Below, piece after piece: positions 37,629 to 45,454 of a stretch of 64,000 nt of DNA (positions are counted from its first letter, which is position 1; each line of letters opens with the position of its first letter). Under the pieces are notes generated by a model. It was not told the DNA's origin, ran no database searches, and worked only from the letters and a program-made list of their open reading frames with translations. A program made the translations under genes and the position numbers. Origin of the DNA: Granulosicoccus antarcticus IMCC3135 (GTDB lineage: Bacteria; Pseudomonadota; Gammaproteobacteria; Granulosicoccales; Granulosicoccaceae). Location: contig NZ_CP018632.1 of assembly GCF_002215215.1 (NCBI RefSeq), positions 3,964,501-4,028,500 of the forward strand, in the 5' to 3' direction.

Positions 37629-38386
37629 ACAGGCATCGCTCTGAAGTATCCAGTAGTACCCGAACGCTGCGAGTAATAGCACATTTGCTTGGCTATCCCA
37701 GTGAAGAACTGCGTGAGCACCTTGGTGAACTGCAAGAGGCTTTGCATGATGAGAATGCACTAGGCAAATCACGCCTTGCAGAGATCGATGCGCTGATCGC
37801 CCGGTTAAGTAATGAGCCTGGTTTGTCCAGCGAGGCTGCTTATGTCGAACTATTCGATCGAGGACGTGGTACCTCCCTGCATCTTTTTGAGCATGTGCAT
37901 GGCGATTCACGGGATCGAGGGCCTGCAATGATCGATCTGGTAAAGACCTATGAGGCAGGAGGCCTGTTGCTGGATGATGGAGAACTGCCTGACTACCTGC
38001 CAGTGGTGCTGCAATTTGCCTCAACACAACCCAACGCAGAGTCACGCCAGTTTCTGGGTGAGATAGCTCATATCATCAGGCTCATCTTCAGCGCTCTGGT
38101 ACGCCGTGAAAGCTCTTACGCCAGTTTGGCGGGCGCCTTGCTGGAGCTTGCCGGTGAGCGAGCGGAAGCCGTCAGCATACCGGACGAGCAGGATATAGAC
38201 GAGGCCTGGGCAGAGCCTGAAGTCTTTGGTGGTTGTTCGACCGAGGGACAAGCTTCTGCATCTGCGAATAGCCCCACTCAGCCCGAGGGTACCCAACCGC
38301 TGTATTTCATCCCAAAGGCCGCCACCTCCTCGGCATCTTCGGTCACGAAACCATCATCTTCTGATACCAGGAGAACCAGCCCATGA
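37625..38386 (+). CDS. narJ: Nitrate reductase assembly chaperone
   Basis: A 253-residue cytoplasmic chaperone (NarJ/TorD family) that holds NarG during cofactor insertion and before binding to NarI. The helical core has VIAHLLGYPSEELREHL at the N-terminus and YVELFDRGRGTSLHLFEHVHG near residue 75. The C-terminal 45 residues are low-complexity, rich in Ser, Thr and Pro. It starts at ATG 37625 in the narH stop and overlaps narI by 4 nt. Confidence 0.95.
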   Translation: MNRHRSEVSSSTRTLRVIAHLLGYPSEELREHLGELQEALHDENALGKSRLAEIDALIARLSNEPGLSSEAAYVELFDRGRGTSLHLFEHVHGDSRDRGPAMIDLVKTYEAGGLLLDDGELPDYLPVVLQFASTQPNAESRQFLGEIAHIIRLIFSALVRRESSYASLAGALLELAGERAEAVSIPDEQDIDEAWAEPEVFGGCSTEGQASASANSPTQPEGTQPLYFIPKAATSSASSVTKPSSSDTRRTSP

Positions 38387-39126
38387 ACGCACTGCATAAC
38401 TTCTTCTTCAGTATCTACCCCTATATCTGCATGGCAGTGTTTTTCATGGGCAGTCTGGCGCGATACGATCGCGACCAATACACCTGGAAAAGTGATTCGT
38501 CGCAATTACTTCGTCATGGCCAGTTGCGCTGGGGCAGTAATCTGTTCCATGTGGGAATCCTGTTCCTGTTCTTCGGCCACTTTGTCGGCTTGCTGACGCC
38601 TCACTTTATCTACGAACCCTTCATATCACCCCATGCCAAGCAACTGGTTGCCATCTACTCGGGCGGCACAGCGGGTATTTTATGCTTCATCGGACTTAGC
38701 CTGCTTATTCACCGCCGGGTAACCGATCCAAGAATCCGCATGACCAGTCATCGTACCGATCTGGCGATTCTTATCATCCTTTGGGTACAACTGGTCATTG
38801 GTCTTATCACGCTGCCCTACTCTTTGATGCACTCCGATGGTCATGCCATGCTGCAGTTAGGTGAGTGGGCACAACGCATCGTAACCTTCCGTCCCGACCA
38901 CACGGTGCTGGCAGGTTTGAACTGGCCCTACAAGATTCATCTGGTATTGGGCATGACCATCTTTCTGCTGTTCCCATTCAGCCGTCTGGTACATGTGTGG
39001 AGTGGATTTGCCACCATTCTCTATGTGTTCCGTCCCAAGCAGATTGTGCGCTCACGTCGCCTGGATCAACCGTCTGCGCCCAAGCAGCCTTGGCGCTTCA
39101 TGAAAGGATCTGATAAAAATGGATAG
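38383..39126 (+). CDS. narI: Respiratory nitrate reductase, gamma subunit (cytochrome b)
   Basis: A 247-residue membrane protein with five helices that oxidises quinol on the periplasmic side. Haem-ligand histidines are His56 and His66 (NLFHVGILFLFFGHFVG) and His186 and His204 (KIHLVLG, RLVHVWS), matching the E. coli arrangement. It anchors NarGH. The start overlaps narJ and the end overlaps the ppiC-like gene by 8 nt. Confidence 0.97.
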   Translation: MNALHNFFFSIYPYICMAVFFMGSLARYDRDQYTWKSDSSQLLRHGQLRWGSNLFHVGILFLFFGHFVGLLTPHFIYEPFISPHAKQLVAIYSGGTAGILCFIGLSLLIHRRVTDPRIRMTSHRTDLAILIILWVQLVIGLITLPYSLMHSDGHAMLQLGEWAQRIVTFRPDHTVLAGLNWPYKIHLVLGMTIFLLFPFSRLVHVWSGFATILYVFRPKQIVRSRRLDQPSAPKQPWRFMKGSDKNG

Positions 39127-39943
39127 CCTTAACCAGAACACGGTTGAAACAAACAAGAAACAGCCAATCCAGGGGCCGGTGCCAAGTGTCAACGGGATTA
39201 TATTGATCACTCCCGATGAATCGCTTTCAACCGATGAGCTTCGCCAGCGCGCCTGCAGTGAAATGTTGCGTCAGACTGCCATGCAGGAGGGTCTGTTGCC
39301 GACTGACGACCCAGCTCCTGAAGCCGGGGTCATGAGCGAAGCTGCAAGCGAGGCAATTGAATCGCTTCTCGATCGCGAGCTGCAAGCGGCAGAGGAAGCT
39401 GATGAATCCGCCTGCCGTCGATACTATGAAGGCCATGCCGCGCAGTTCACACGAGGCGAGCGAGTCAACGCTCGCCATGTATTGTTTGCTGTTGTCCCGG
39501 GTGTGGATGTCAACCAGCTACGCAAACGGGCAGAAGCCTGTCTGCTCGACCTGCGATGCGAGACACCGGGTGATGAAACCAATCGTTTTGCCAGCGTTGC
39601 AGGTAGTACCTCCAACTGCCCCAGTGGTGCTGAGGGTGGTCATCTAGGCTGGTTGACAGCCGATGACTGCGCTCCTGAGTTCTCTCGTGAAATCTTTGGC
39701 AAACCTGAAATCGGTGTATTACCCCGCCTGGTGCATAGCCGTTTTGGTCTGCATGTCATCGAGGTACTGGAACGAGAGGCTGGCGTATTGCCAGAATTCG
39801 AAGCGGTTCGTTCAGCCGTTTCACTGGCGCTGGAACGACAGCGCTACGCGACGGCATTACGTCAATACCTGCAACTACTGGCCGGGCAATGCGAGATCGA
39901 AGGGGTCGACCTGGCCGCCAGTAGCGATCCACTGGTGCAGTAG
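39119..39943 (+). CDS. PpiC-type (parvulin) peptidyl-prolyl isomerase, NifM-like
   Basis: A 274-residue protein with a helical N-terminal region (residues about 40-105) and a parvulin domain (about 115-225) showing VNARHVLFAV, GGHLGWLTADD and VHSRFGLHVIEVLERE. There is no signal peptide, so it acts in the cytoplasm. Genes of this type often end nar operons, where they probably help fold NarG or NarH; that role is known only from linkage. It overlaps narI by 8 nt. Confidence 0.88.
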   Translation: MDSLNQNTVETNKKQPIQGPVPSVNGIILITPDESLSTDELRQRACSEMLRQTAMQEGLLPTDDPAPEAGVMSEAASEAIESLLDRELQAAEEADESACRRYYEGHAAQFTRGERVNARHVLFAVVPGVDVNQLRKRAEACLLDLRCETPGDETNRFASVAGSTSNCPSGAEGGHLGWLTADDCAPEFSREIFGKPEIGVLPRLVHSRFGLHVIEVLEREAGVLPEFEAVRSAVSLALERQRYATALRQYLQLLAGQCEIEGVDLAASSDPLVQ

Positions 39944-39998
39944 ATTGAGTGCAAGTGAAGCCAGCCGGTCCATTGAAACAATCCGAGATTGAAATATC

Positions 39999-40271
39999 AT
40001 GATGTTAGGCGAGCTCATCAGTCAACTTGATCAACGTGAGATTTCTGCTGATGTGTTGGCAACATTTGATCCGAAGATCAGGGATGCCATCACTCAGCGT
40101 GCCGGAACTCTGTCAATGAGCCCTCCTGATTTCATTGCGGGTGCCGTCCGTGAGTTCGTTGACTGGGCCGACGATAGTCAGTGGGCCCAGCTTCTGACGC
40201 ATATGAAAAAAGCTGAGGATCCTGGACTCATGGCAGTACAGATGATTCTCTTCTGGGTGGTGAGTGACTAG
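39999..40271 (+). CDS. Small conserved-looking protein of the nar region, unknown function
   Basis: A 90-residue mostly helical protein without signal or membrane segment beyond a hydrophobic C-terminal stretch (LMAVQMILFWVV). It lies 55 nt after the ppiC-like gene and 6 nt before a carbonic anhydrase gene, all on one strand, so it is very probably a real gene of the same transcript. Two adjacent ATGs are possible starts. No family is recognised. Confidence 0.7.
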   Translation: MMLGELISQLDQREISADVLATFDPKIRDAITQRAGTLSMSPPDFIAGAVREFVDWADDSQWAQLLTHMKKAEDPGLMAVQMILFWVVSD

Positions 40272-40277
40272 TAGTCC

Positions 40278-40871
40278 ATGCTAAGCGATCTTCTCAAACA
40301 CAATCAGCGTTGGTCCGCGTCACGCCAGCTCGAGGACCCGGACTATTTCAAACGCCTGGTTGCGCTTCAGCAACCCGAGTACCTCTGGATAGGCTGCTCC
40401 GACAGTCGGGTTCCGGCCAATGTCATCACCGGGCTTGAGCCCGGTGAAGTGTTTGTACATAGAAATGTTGCCAATCTTGTTCATCGTGGCGACATGAACC
40501 TGCTGTCGGTGCTCGAATTTGCGGTTGATACGCTGGGCATACAGAACATCATTTTGTGTGGTCACTACGGTTGTGGCGGAATCCGGGCGGCTCTGGATGG
40601 CCATCGCCACGGCATTGTTGATCACTGGTTGCAACCGATTCGAGACGTTGCTGAATCACATGCCAGTGTGCTGGATGCCTGCACCTCGAAGACGGATTCA
40701 TTGGACAGATTATGCGAGCTTTCAATCCAGGCTCAGGTGGATAATCTCGCTCGTACGCCGATTGTCCAGTACGCATGGAAGCGTGGCAAGCAGGTCAATA
40801 TTCATGGTTGGGTCTATAGCTTGAACGATGGACTGATCCGCGATCTTGAATGTAGTCGTTCTTCGATCTGA
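40278..40871 (+). CDS. Beta-class carbonic anhydrase
   Basis: A 197-residue enzyme interconverting CO2 and bicarbonate. Zinc ligands are Cys40, His96 and Cys99, with the Asp42-Arg44 dyad, in CSDSRVPAN and CGHYGCGGIRAAL. Length and motifs match the Can/CynT group. Its place behind nar genes suggests a role in bicarbonate supply or pH balance during nitrate respiration; this is inference. Confidence 0.95.
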   Translation: MLSDLLKHNQRWSASRQLEDPDYFKRLVALQQPEYLWIGCSDSRVPANVITGLEPGEVFVHRNVANLVHRGDMNLLSVLEFAVDTLGIQNIILCGHYGCGGIRAALDGHRHGIVDHWLQPIRDVAESHASVLDACTSKTDSLDRLCELSIQAQVDNLARTPIVQYAWKRGKQVNIHGWVYSLNDGLIRDLECSRSSI

Positions 40872-40952
40872 GCAATCGCCGGATATAGCCGCAATGTCTG
40901 CTCAAAAACTTTACCTATTCAAGCTGATATCCCCCCTTCTATAAATGACAGG

Positions 40953-41486
40953 ATGAACACTCCAGTGATCTTCACAGATAGCCTTGACATGGCATTTGCC
41001 GGAATCCCGGCAGCTGACACCGGCCAGGTCGATCGCCTGCTTTGCGATTTGGCCATACGCCTGGAACGAGATGGCGTGCGGCTCGCAGGTGCCGTTCAGA
41101 GCGATATCGAACGACAAGGCGAATGCCGCTGCGACATGAGCTTGCGAATTCTCAGTTCGGATAATCGCTATCCCATATCTGCCAGGCTGGGCCCTTTGTC
41201 CCGAGGATGTCAGCTGGACCCAGAGGCACTGGAATGCGCAGCCTGGGAAGTTGAGAGCTTGCTTCGTAGTGCATCGAATAATGCGCTGCCGCAGCTGCTT
41301 ATCGTGAACAAGTTCAGCAAGAGCGAGGCACATGGCAAGGGCTTCGCAACCTGTATTGCCGTGGCTTTGGAGCGAGGCGTTTCCGTGTTATGCGGTATTG
41401 GTCGGTTGAGTCTTGCAGATTTTCAGGGCTTTACCGATGATCAGGCAGAGCTACTCAAGCCGAACAAGCAAGCCATCGAACAATGA
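40953..41486 (+). CDS. DUF2478 family protein
   Basis: A 177-residue protein of a family linked to molybdenum and nitrate metabolism but without known activity. Diagnostic parts are CRCDMSLRILSS, LGPLSRGCQLDPEALECAAWEV and QLLIVNKFSKSEAHGKGF, the last resembling part of a nucleotide-binding fold. The start ATG has AGGA-like sequence close by. The position between nar and nor genes agrees with a role in Mo-enzyme biogenesis, which remains unproved. Confidence 0.82.
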   Translation: MNTPVIFTDSLDMAFAGIPAADTGQVDRLLCDLAIRLERDGVRLAGAVQSDIERQGECRCDMSLRILSSDNRYPISARLGPLSRGCQLDPEALECAAWEVESLLRSASNNALPQLLIVNKFSKSEAHGKGFATCIAVALERGVSVLCGIGRLSLADFQGFTDDQAELLKPNKQAIEQ

Positions 41487-41610
41487 GTGAATAGCCGAGA
41501 ATTGATTCCAGGGCACTCGCTTTCCTGCCAGCGAACTTGCATCGCTAACGGTACACTTCCAATACAGGGCATGAGCGTTGCCCATCACAAATAGAAGGAA
41601 GCAACAACGC

Positions 41611-41946
41611 ATGTCAACACATCACGCAAAGGCTGGCGAAATAGTGGATCTTGCAACCTGGGCAAACGATCTGCCCTTCGAAAAATCCAAGGCCATCGTC
41701 AAGAGCAATGGCTTTGAACTAGCTCGCCTGGTTATCAAAGCCGGTGAAGATATGCACAAGAACGGACTCTGCCATGTCAATGGACCCACCATTTTTCATT
41801 GCATTGAAGGCGAGATAGATTTGCAGACAAGTGATACAACGGTCAGGCTGCATGCCGGCCAGCTGGCCTACCTAGAATCTCAGGCGAAGCATGCGGTGAC
41901 TGGTATTCAGGACTCTGTGGTGCTGTTGACTATCGTACTCACATAG
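41611..41946 (+). CDS. Cupin-domain protein
   Basis: A 111-residue single small beta-barrel protein. The pattern around GEDMHKNGLCHVNGPTIFHCIEGEIDL and AGQLAYLESQAKHAVTG shows the two cupin motifs with His residues that could bind a metal. Similar small cupins accompany denitrification gene clusters, with no known role. The ATG at 41611 has AAGGAAG upstream; an upstream in-frame start is less likely. Confidence 0.78.
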   Translation: MSTHHAKAGEIVDLATWANDLPFEKSKAIVKSNGFELARLVIKAGEDMHKNGLCHVNGPTIFHCIEGEIDLQTSDTTVRLHAGQLAYLESQAKHAVTGIQDSVVLLTIVLT

Positions 41947-42062
41947 GCTCAATACTTCAGACGCACTTTAAATCTTCACTTCGCATCTGTCGTGGGCGAG
42001 TACTGTTGGGAGTCACTCTGGAGTGGGAAGAATAATTGACTCAATAATTATCTGAACTTTAA

Positions 42063-42076
42063 CTGATACAAATCAA
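42063..42076 (+). promoter_or_regulatory. FNR/DNR-like box upstream of nor genes
   Basis: CTGATacaaATCAA differs from the consensus TTGAT-N4-ATCAA at one base. It lies 168 bp before the small membrane gene and about 300 bp before norC, in an otherwise gene-free stretch (41947-42243). Confidence 0.68.
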
Positions 42077-42243
42077 TAACCCTTGGATTCAATTCCAGTA
42101 GTGTCGTTCAAGTGATCGTGATTTCGATACTCCCTCGTTACTGAGTGTTATCGCGAGATCTCCCGAGCTTCGCTACACCAATTTTTAAAGCACTATCCGG
42201 CGCAAGCGAATAGCCCTGAAAAATAATTGCGGAGTGTCGTTGA

Positions 42244-42363
42244 GTGCAAACCTGGATAAAGTCGTTTCGGATCGTCGGATGGGTCGTTGTTTTTCTGATG
42301 CTGGCGGCGATTGCCTACGCTGGCACCATGTCGCTGATCCACTACTCAGCAATTTCCGTGTAG
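42244..42363 (+). CDS. 39-aa single-helix membrane protein upstream of norC
   Basis: A short frame beginning GTG right after an in-frame stop, with GGAG nine bases upstream. The product VQTWIKSFRIVGWVVVFLML continues with AAIAYAGTMSLIH and ends about 7 residues later: one transmembrane helix with a basic N-terminal side. It ends 12 nt before norC, so it is probably translated from the same mRNA. It could be a small accessory subunit of the NO reductase or an assembly factor; no family is recognised. Confidence 0.65.
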   Translation: MQTWIKSFRIVGWVVVFLMLAAIAYAGTMSLIHYSAISV

Positions 42364-42375
42364 GGGTGCATTGAC

Positions 42376-43221
42376 ATGAACAAACGCCAAACCCGCCTGT
42401 TTGCCATTGGTTCGACTTTGCTCGCCGTTGTCATATTCGTCGGCATGACCATTGATAGTCACCGTCAATTCGGCAAACTGACCAATGCTGACAAAATAAC
42501 GGCCGAAGTAAAACTGGGTCAGAACGTCTGGCACGATAACAATTGCATTAACTGCCACACCCTGTTTGGCGAGGGTGCTTATTACGCACCCGATCTGACC
42601 AAAATCACTCAGCATCGTGGTGAGGCCTATTTAAAAGCCTATATGCGCGATCCGTCCCAATTTTATGACGAACAGAAAGATCGACGGTTGATGCCCAATC
42701 AGGATCTGAGTGAGGATGACATCACCAACCTGATCGCATTTCTCGATTGGGTCAGCAATGTCGACAATGGAGGGTGGCCACCACGACCGATACTGGTAAC
42801 GGGTGCTGGCATGCCCGGCGGTGCACCCGTCGCGGTACAGACACCAACAACAGACGACGCAACTGGCAGTTCACAGAATGCTGAATTGAACCCGATCGCT
42901 CTGGGCGAGCAGGTATTCAAGACGACAACACCAGCCTGTGGCGCCTGTCATTCCATTGTACCTGGTGTGGATATGGCCGGACCGAGTCTGGCGGGAATTG
43001 CCAGTCGCAGCGAGAAAATGGTTGCATCGTCTGACTATACAGGGCAAGCGACGGATTTACAGAGCTACCTGCATGAGTCAATCGTCTCGCCCGGTGCCTA
43101 TCTGGTGCCCGGTGCGATGTACTCAGCTGATGGCACCTCTTTCATGCCGCCAGGCTATGCGATGGAGCTGACGACTGAACAAGTCGATCAACTTGTTGCT
43201 TATCTGTCCTCGCTCAAATAA
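42376..43221 (+). CDS. norC: Nitric oxide reductase subunit C with extra cytochrome c domain
   Basis: A 281-residue membrane-anchored cytochrome c. Residues 8-26 form the anchor. The NorC domain follows with haem motif CINCH (57-61) and a likely Met106 ligand. After a Pro/Thr-rich linker (about 140-170) comes a second cytochrome c domain with CGACH (188-192) and likely Met257. Typical NorC is about 150 residues with one haem, so this is a C-terminal extension or fusion. It passes electrons to NorB and may accept them directly from a donor through the second haem. norB starts 18 nt later. Confidence 0.93.
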   Translation: MNKRQTRLFAIGSTLLAVVIFVGMTIDSHRQFGKLTNADKITAEVKLGQNVWHDNNCINCHTLFGEGAYYAPDLTKITQHRGEAYLKAYMRDPSQFYDEQKDRRLMPNQDLSEDDITNLIAFLDWVSNVDNGGWPPRPILVTGAGMPGGAPVAVQTPTTDDATGSSQNAELNPIALGEQVFKTTTPACGACHSIVPGVDMAGPSLAGIASRSEKMVASSDYTGQATDLQSYLHESIVSPGAYLVPGAMYSADGTSFMPPGYAMELTTEQVDQLVAYLSSLK

Positions 43222-43239
43222 TCCAACGGAACTCTTCTC

Positions 43240-44625
43240 ATGCGATACAAATCCCAGTCTGTCGCCTACTGGTACTTTGCCGTTGCGATAGCCCTGTTCG
43301 GCCTGCAATTGGTCTTTGGTCTGTTGTCTGCGGCCAAGTATCTCGGCCCTGATCCACTACTCTACATCATGCCTTTCGATGTCACCAAGGTCATCCATAC
43401 CAATCTACTGATTGTCTGGGTGTTAACAGGATTCATGGGGGCCACCTACTGGATGGTGCCGGATGAATCACGTTCCGAGTTGTACAGCACGAAGCTGGCC
43501 TACGTTCAATTGGTGCTCTGGACCCTCATGGGTGTGGTTACCGTGACCGGATACCTGTTTCGGTATGGCACGGGCAACAAACTATTGGAACAGCCATTAC
43601 CCTCAAAAATCGTGATTGTTATCGTGATGCTGATGTTTCTCTACAACATCGGTATGACAATCAGGAAGGCTGGCCGTCTGACCACACCAGAGGGTGTGTT
43701 GATTGCTGGTTTAGGGCTAGCCGCCCTGCTCTACCTGCCCGCGCTGCTGCATTTCGAAAACTATACGATTGCCGTCTTCTACCGGTGGTGGACGATCCAC
43801 CTATGGGTCGAAGGCGTTTGGGAAATGATCCAGGGTGGTTTTCTCGCCTATTTGCTCATCCGGCTTTCAGGCGCTGATCGTGAAGTGATGGATAAGTGGC
43901 TGTATGTCATTGTCGGACTGGTGTTCATTGCCGGTGTTATCGGTACAGCTCATCACTATTACTGGATTGGTGTCCCCAGCTATTGGTTGCCGATTGGTGG
44001 AATTTTCAGTGCGCTGGAACCGGTTGCTTTGGTAGGCATGGCTGTATATGCCTATTCGGCGATTCGTCGCTCCGGCATGTTGCACCCTAACAAGCTTGCT
44101 TTGCACTGGACAGTCGGCAGTGCTGTGTTCACGCTTTTCGGAGCAGGCTTGCTGGGCCTTGCCCATACCTTTCCTGCAGTCAACAAATGGACTCATGGCA
44201 CCCTCGTCACTGCAATGCATGGCCATGCTGCTTTTTACGGTGCTTACGCAATGATTGTGATGGCGATGATCAGCTATGCATTGCCGGCAATCACACGCCG
44301 TCCAGAAGAAGGTTCAGCAATGGGTTATTGGTCTTTCTGGCTGCAATTGGGCGGTATGTTCGGCATGACACTATCGTTCGCTACTGCGGGTATCGGGCAA
44401 GTGTATCTAGAGCGAATCATGGGCATGGGCTATCTTGATGCTCAGCTCCGAATCCAGATTCACTTTGTGATGCTGATTGCAACGGCTTCCATGTTCACGG
44501 TTGGTGTTGGCTTGTTCATTGTTGATTTCTTCCGTTTCCCACCGGTTTTCAAATTGATCAGTGTCGTTGAACCCGCTCCACCAAAGCAGGCAATATCGGG
44601 CAGTGGCGAAGCGGCACAGGCGTGA
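43240..44625 (+). CDS. norB: Nitric oxide reductase subunit B (cNOR)
   Basis: A 461-residue membrane protein with about 12 helices and haems b and b3 plus a non-haem iron, reducing two NO to N2O. Ligand histidines occur in VTKVIHTNLLIVW, YRWWTIHLWVEGVWE, IGTAHHYYW and AMHGHAAFYGAY. The Glu of VEGVWEMIQG is the conserved glutamate near the FeB site. There is no quinol-oxidase N-terminal extension, so it pairs with NorC as cNOR. The stop overlaps norQ (GTGA). Confidence 0.97.
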   Translation: MRYKSQSVAYWYFAVAIALFGLQLVFGLLSAAKYLGPDPLLYIMPFDVTKVIHTNLLIVWVLTGFMGATYWMVPDESRSELYSTKLAYVQLVLWTLMGVVTVTGYLFRYGTGNKLLEQPLPSKIVIVIVMLMFLYNIGMTIRKAGRLTTPEGVLIAGLGLAALLYLPALLHFENYTIAVFYRWWTIHLWVEGVWEMIQGGFLAYLLIRLSGADREVMDKWLYVIVGLVFIAGVIGTAHHYYWIGVPSYWLPIGGIFSALEPVALVGMAVYAYSAIRRSGMLHPNKLALHWTVGSAVFTLFGAGLLGLAHTFPAVNKWTHGTLVTAMHGHAAFYGAYAMIVMAMISYALPAITRRPEEGSAMGYWSFWLQLGGMFGMTLSFATAGIGQVYLERIMGMGYLDAQLRIQIHFVMLIATASMFTVGVGLFIVDFFRFPPVFKLISVVEPAPPKQAISGSGEAAQA

Positions 44626-45440
44626 ACATCGTTGAGCCAATCGGATTGTCTGAACAGCATGACAACAAGGAACCTTGGTATTTACCAACAGGCCAGGAGG
44701 TGGAGGTCTTTGAGCAATGCCACGCACGTCAATTGGCCGTATTGCTCAAGGGGCCAACCGGTTGTGGCAAAACTCGATTCGTCGAATACATGGCGTGGCG
44801 ACTCGGGCGTCCCCTGATCACCATCGCCTGTCATGACGACCTGACCGCCAGTGATCTGATCGGTCGCTTTCTGGTTCGACACGATGGCACTCAATGGCAG
44901 GATGGTCCGCTCACTCGAGCCTTGCGCGAAGGGGCGATCTGTTATCTGGACGAAGTGGTCGAAGCCAGGCAGGATACGATTGTCGTACTGCATCCACTGG
45001 CTGATCATCGGCGCACTTTGCCTATTGATAAAACGGGCGAAACTGTTGCAGCGGCCGAGGGATTCCAGCTTGTGGTGTCCTACAATCCGGGCTATCAACG
45101 CATGCTCAAGGATCTCAAGCCCAGCACTCGTCAGCGCTTTGTTGGTCTGGATTTCGATTTTCCGCCGCTTGATCAAGAGGTACAGATAGTCAGCCAGGAA
45201 GGCGGCGTTGATTACGCCAATGCCCATGCACTGGTCAGTTTGGCGGTGCGTTTGCGTGCCTTGCGCGATCGCGGACTGGCTGAAGTACCAAGCACTCGTT
45301 TGTTGATTGCAGCCGCAAGGCTGATCGATAGCGGTATTGATCCCAAATTGGCTTGTCAGACAGCCATCGTTGCACCGCTTTCAGACGACCCGACACTGGG
45401 TAGCGCGATGCGCGATCTGGTTGATGCCATGTTCATCTAA
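44622..45440 (+). CDS. norQ: NorQ, MoxR-type AAA+ ATPase
   Basis: A 272-residue cytoplasmic ATPase needed with NorD to insert the non-haem iron into NorB. Walker A is GPTGCGKT at residues 44-51 and Walker B is AICYLDEVVEA. SYNPGYQRMLKDLKPSTRQRF is characteristic of the NorQ/CbbQ group. Start is GTG at 44622, overlapping the norB stop by 4 nt. Confidence 0.95.
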   Translation: MNIVEPIGLSEQHDNKEPWYLPTGQEVEVFEQCHARQLAVLLKGPTGCGKTRFVEYMAWRLGRPLITIACHDDLTASDLIGRFLVRHDGTQWQDGPLTRALREGAICYLDEVVEARQDTIVVLHPLADHRRTLPIDKTGETVAAAEGFQLVVSYNPGYQRMLKDLKPSTRQRFVGLDFDFPPLDQEVQIVSQEGGVDYANAHALVSLAVRLRALRDRGLAEVPSTRLLIAAARLIDSGIDPKLACQTAIVAPLSDDPTLGSAMRDLVDAMFI

Positions 45441-45454
45441 ACGGAGGATGATCC

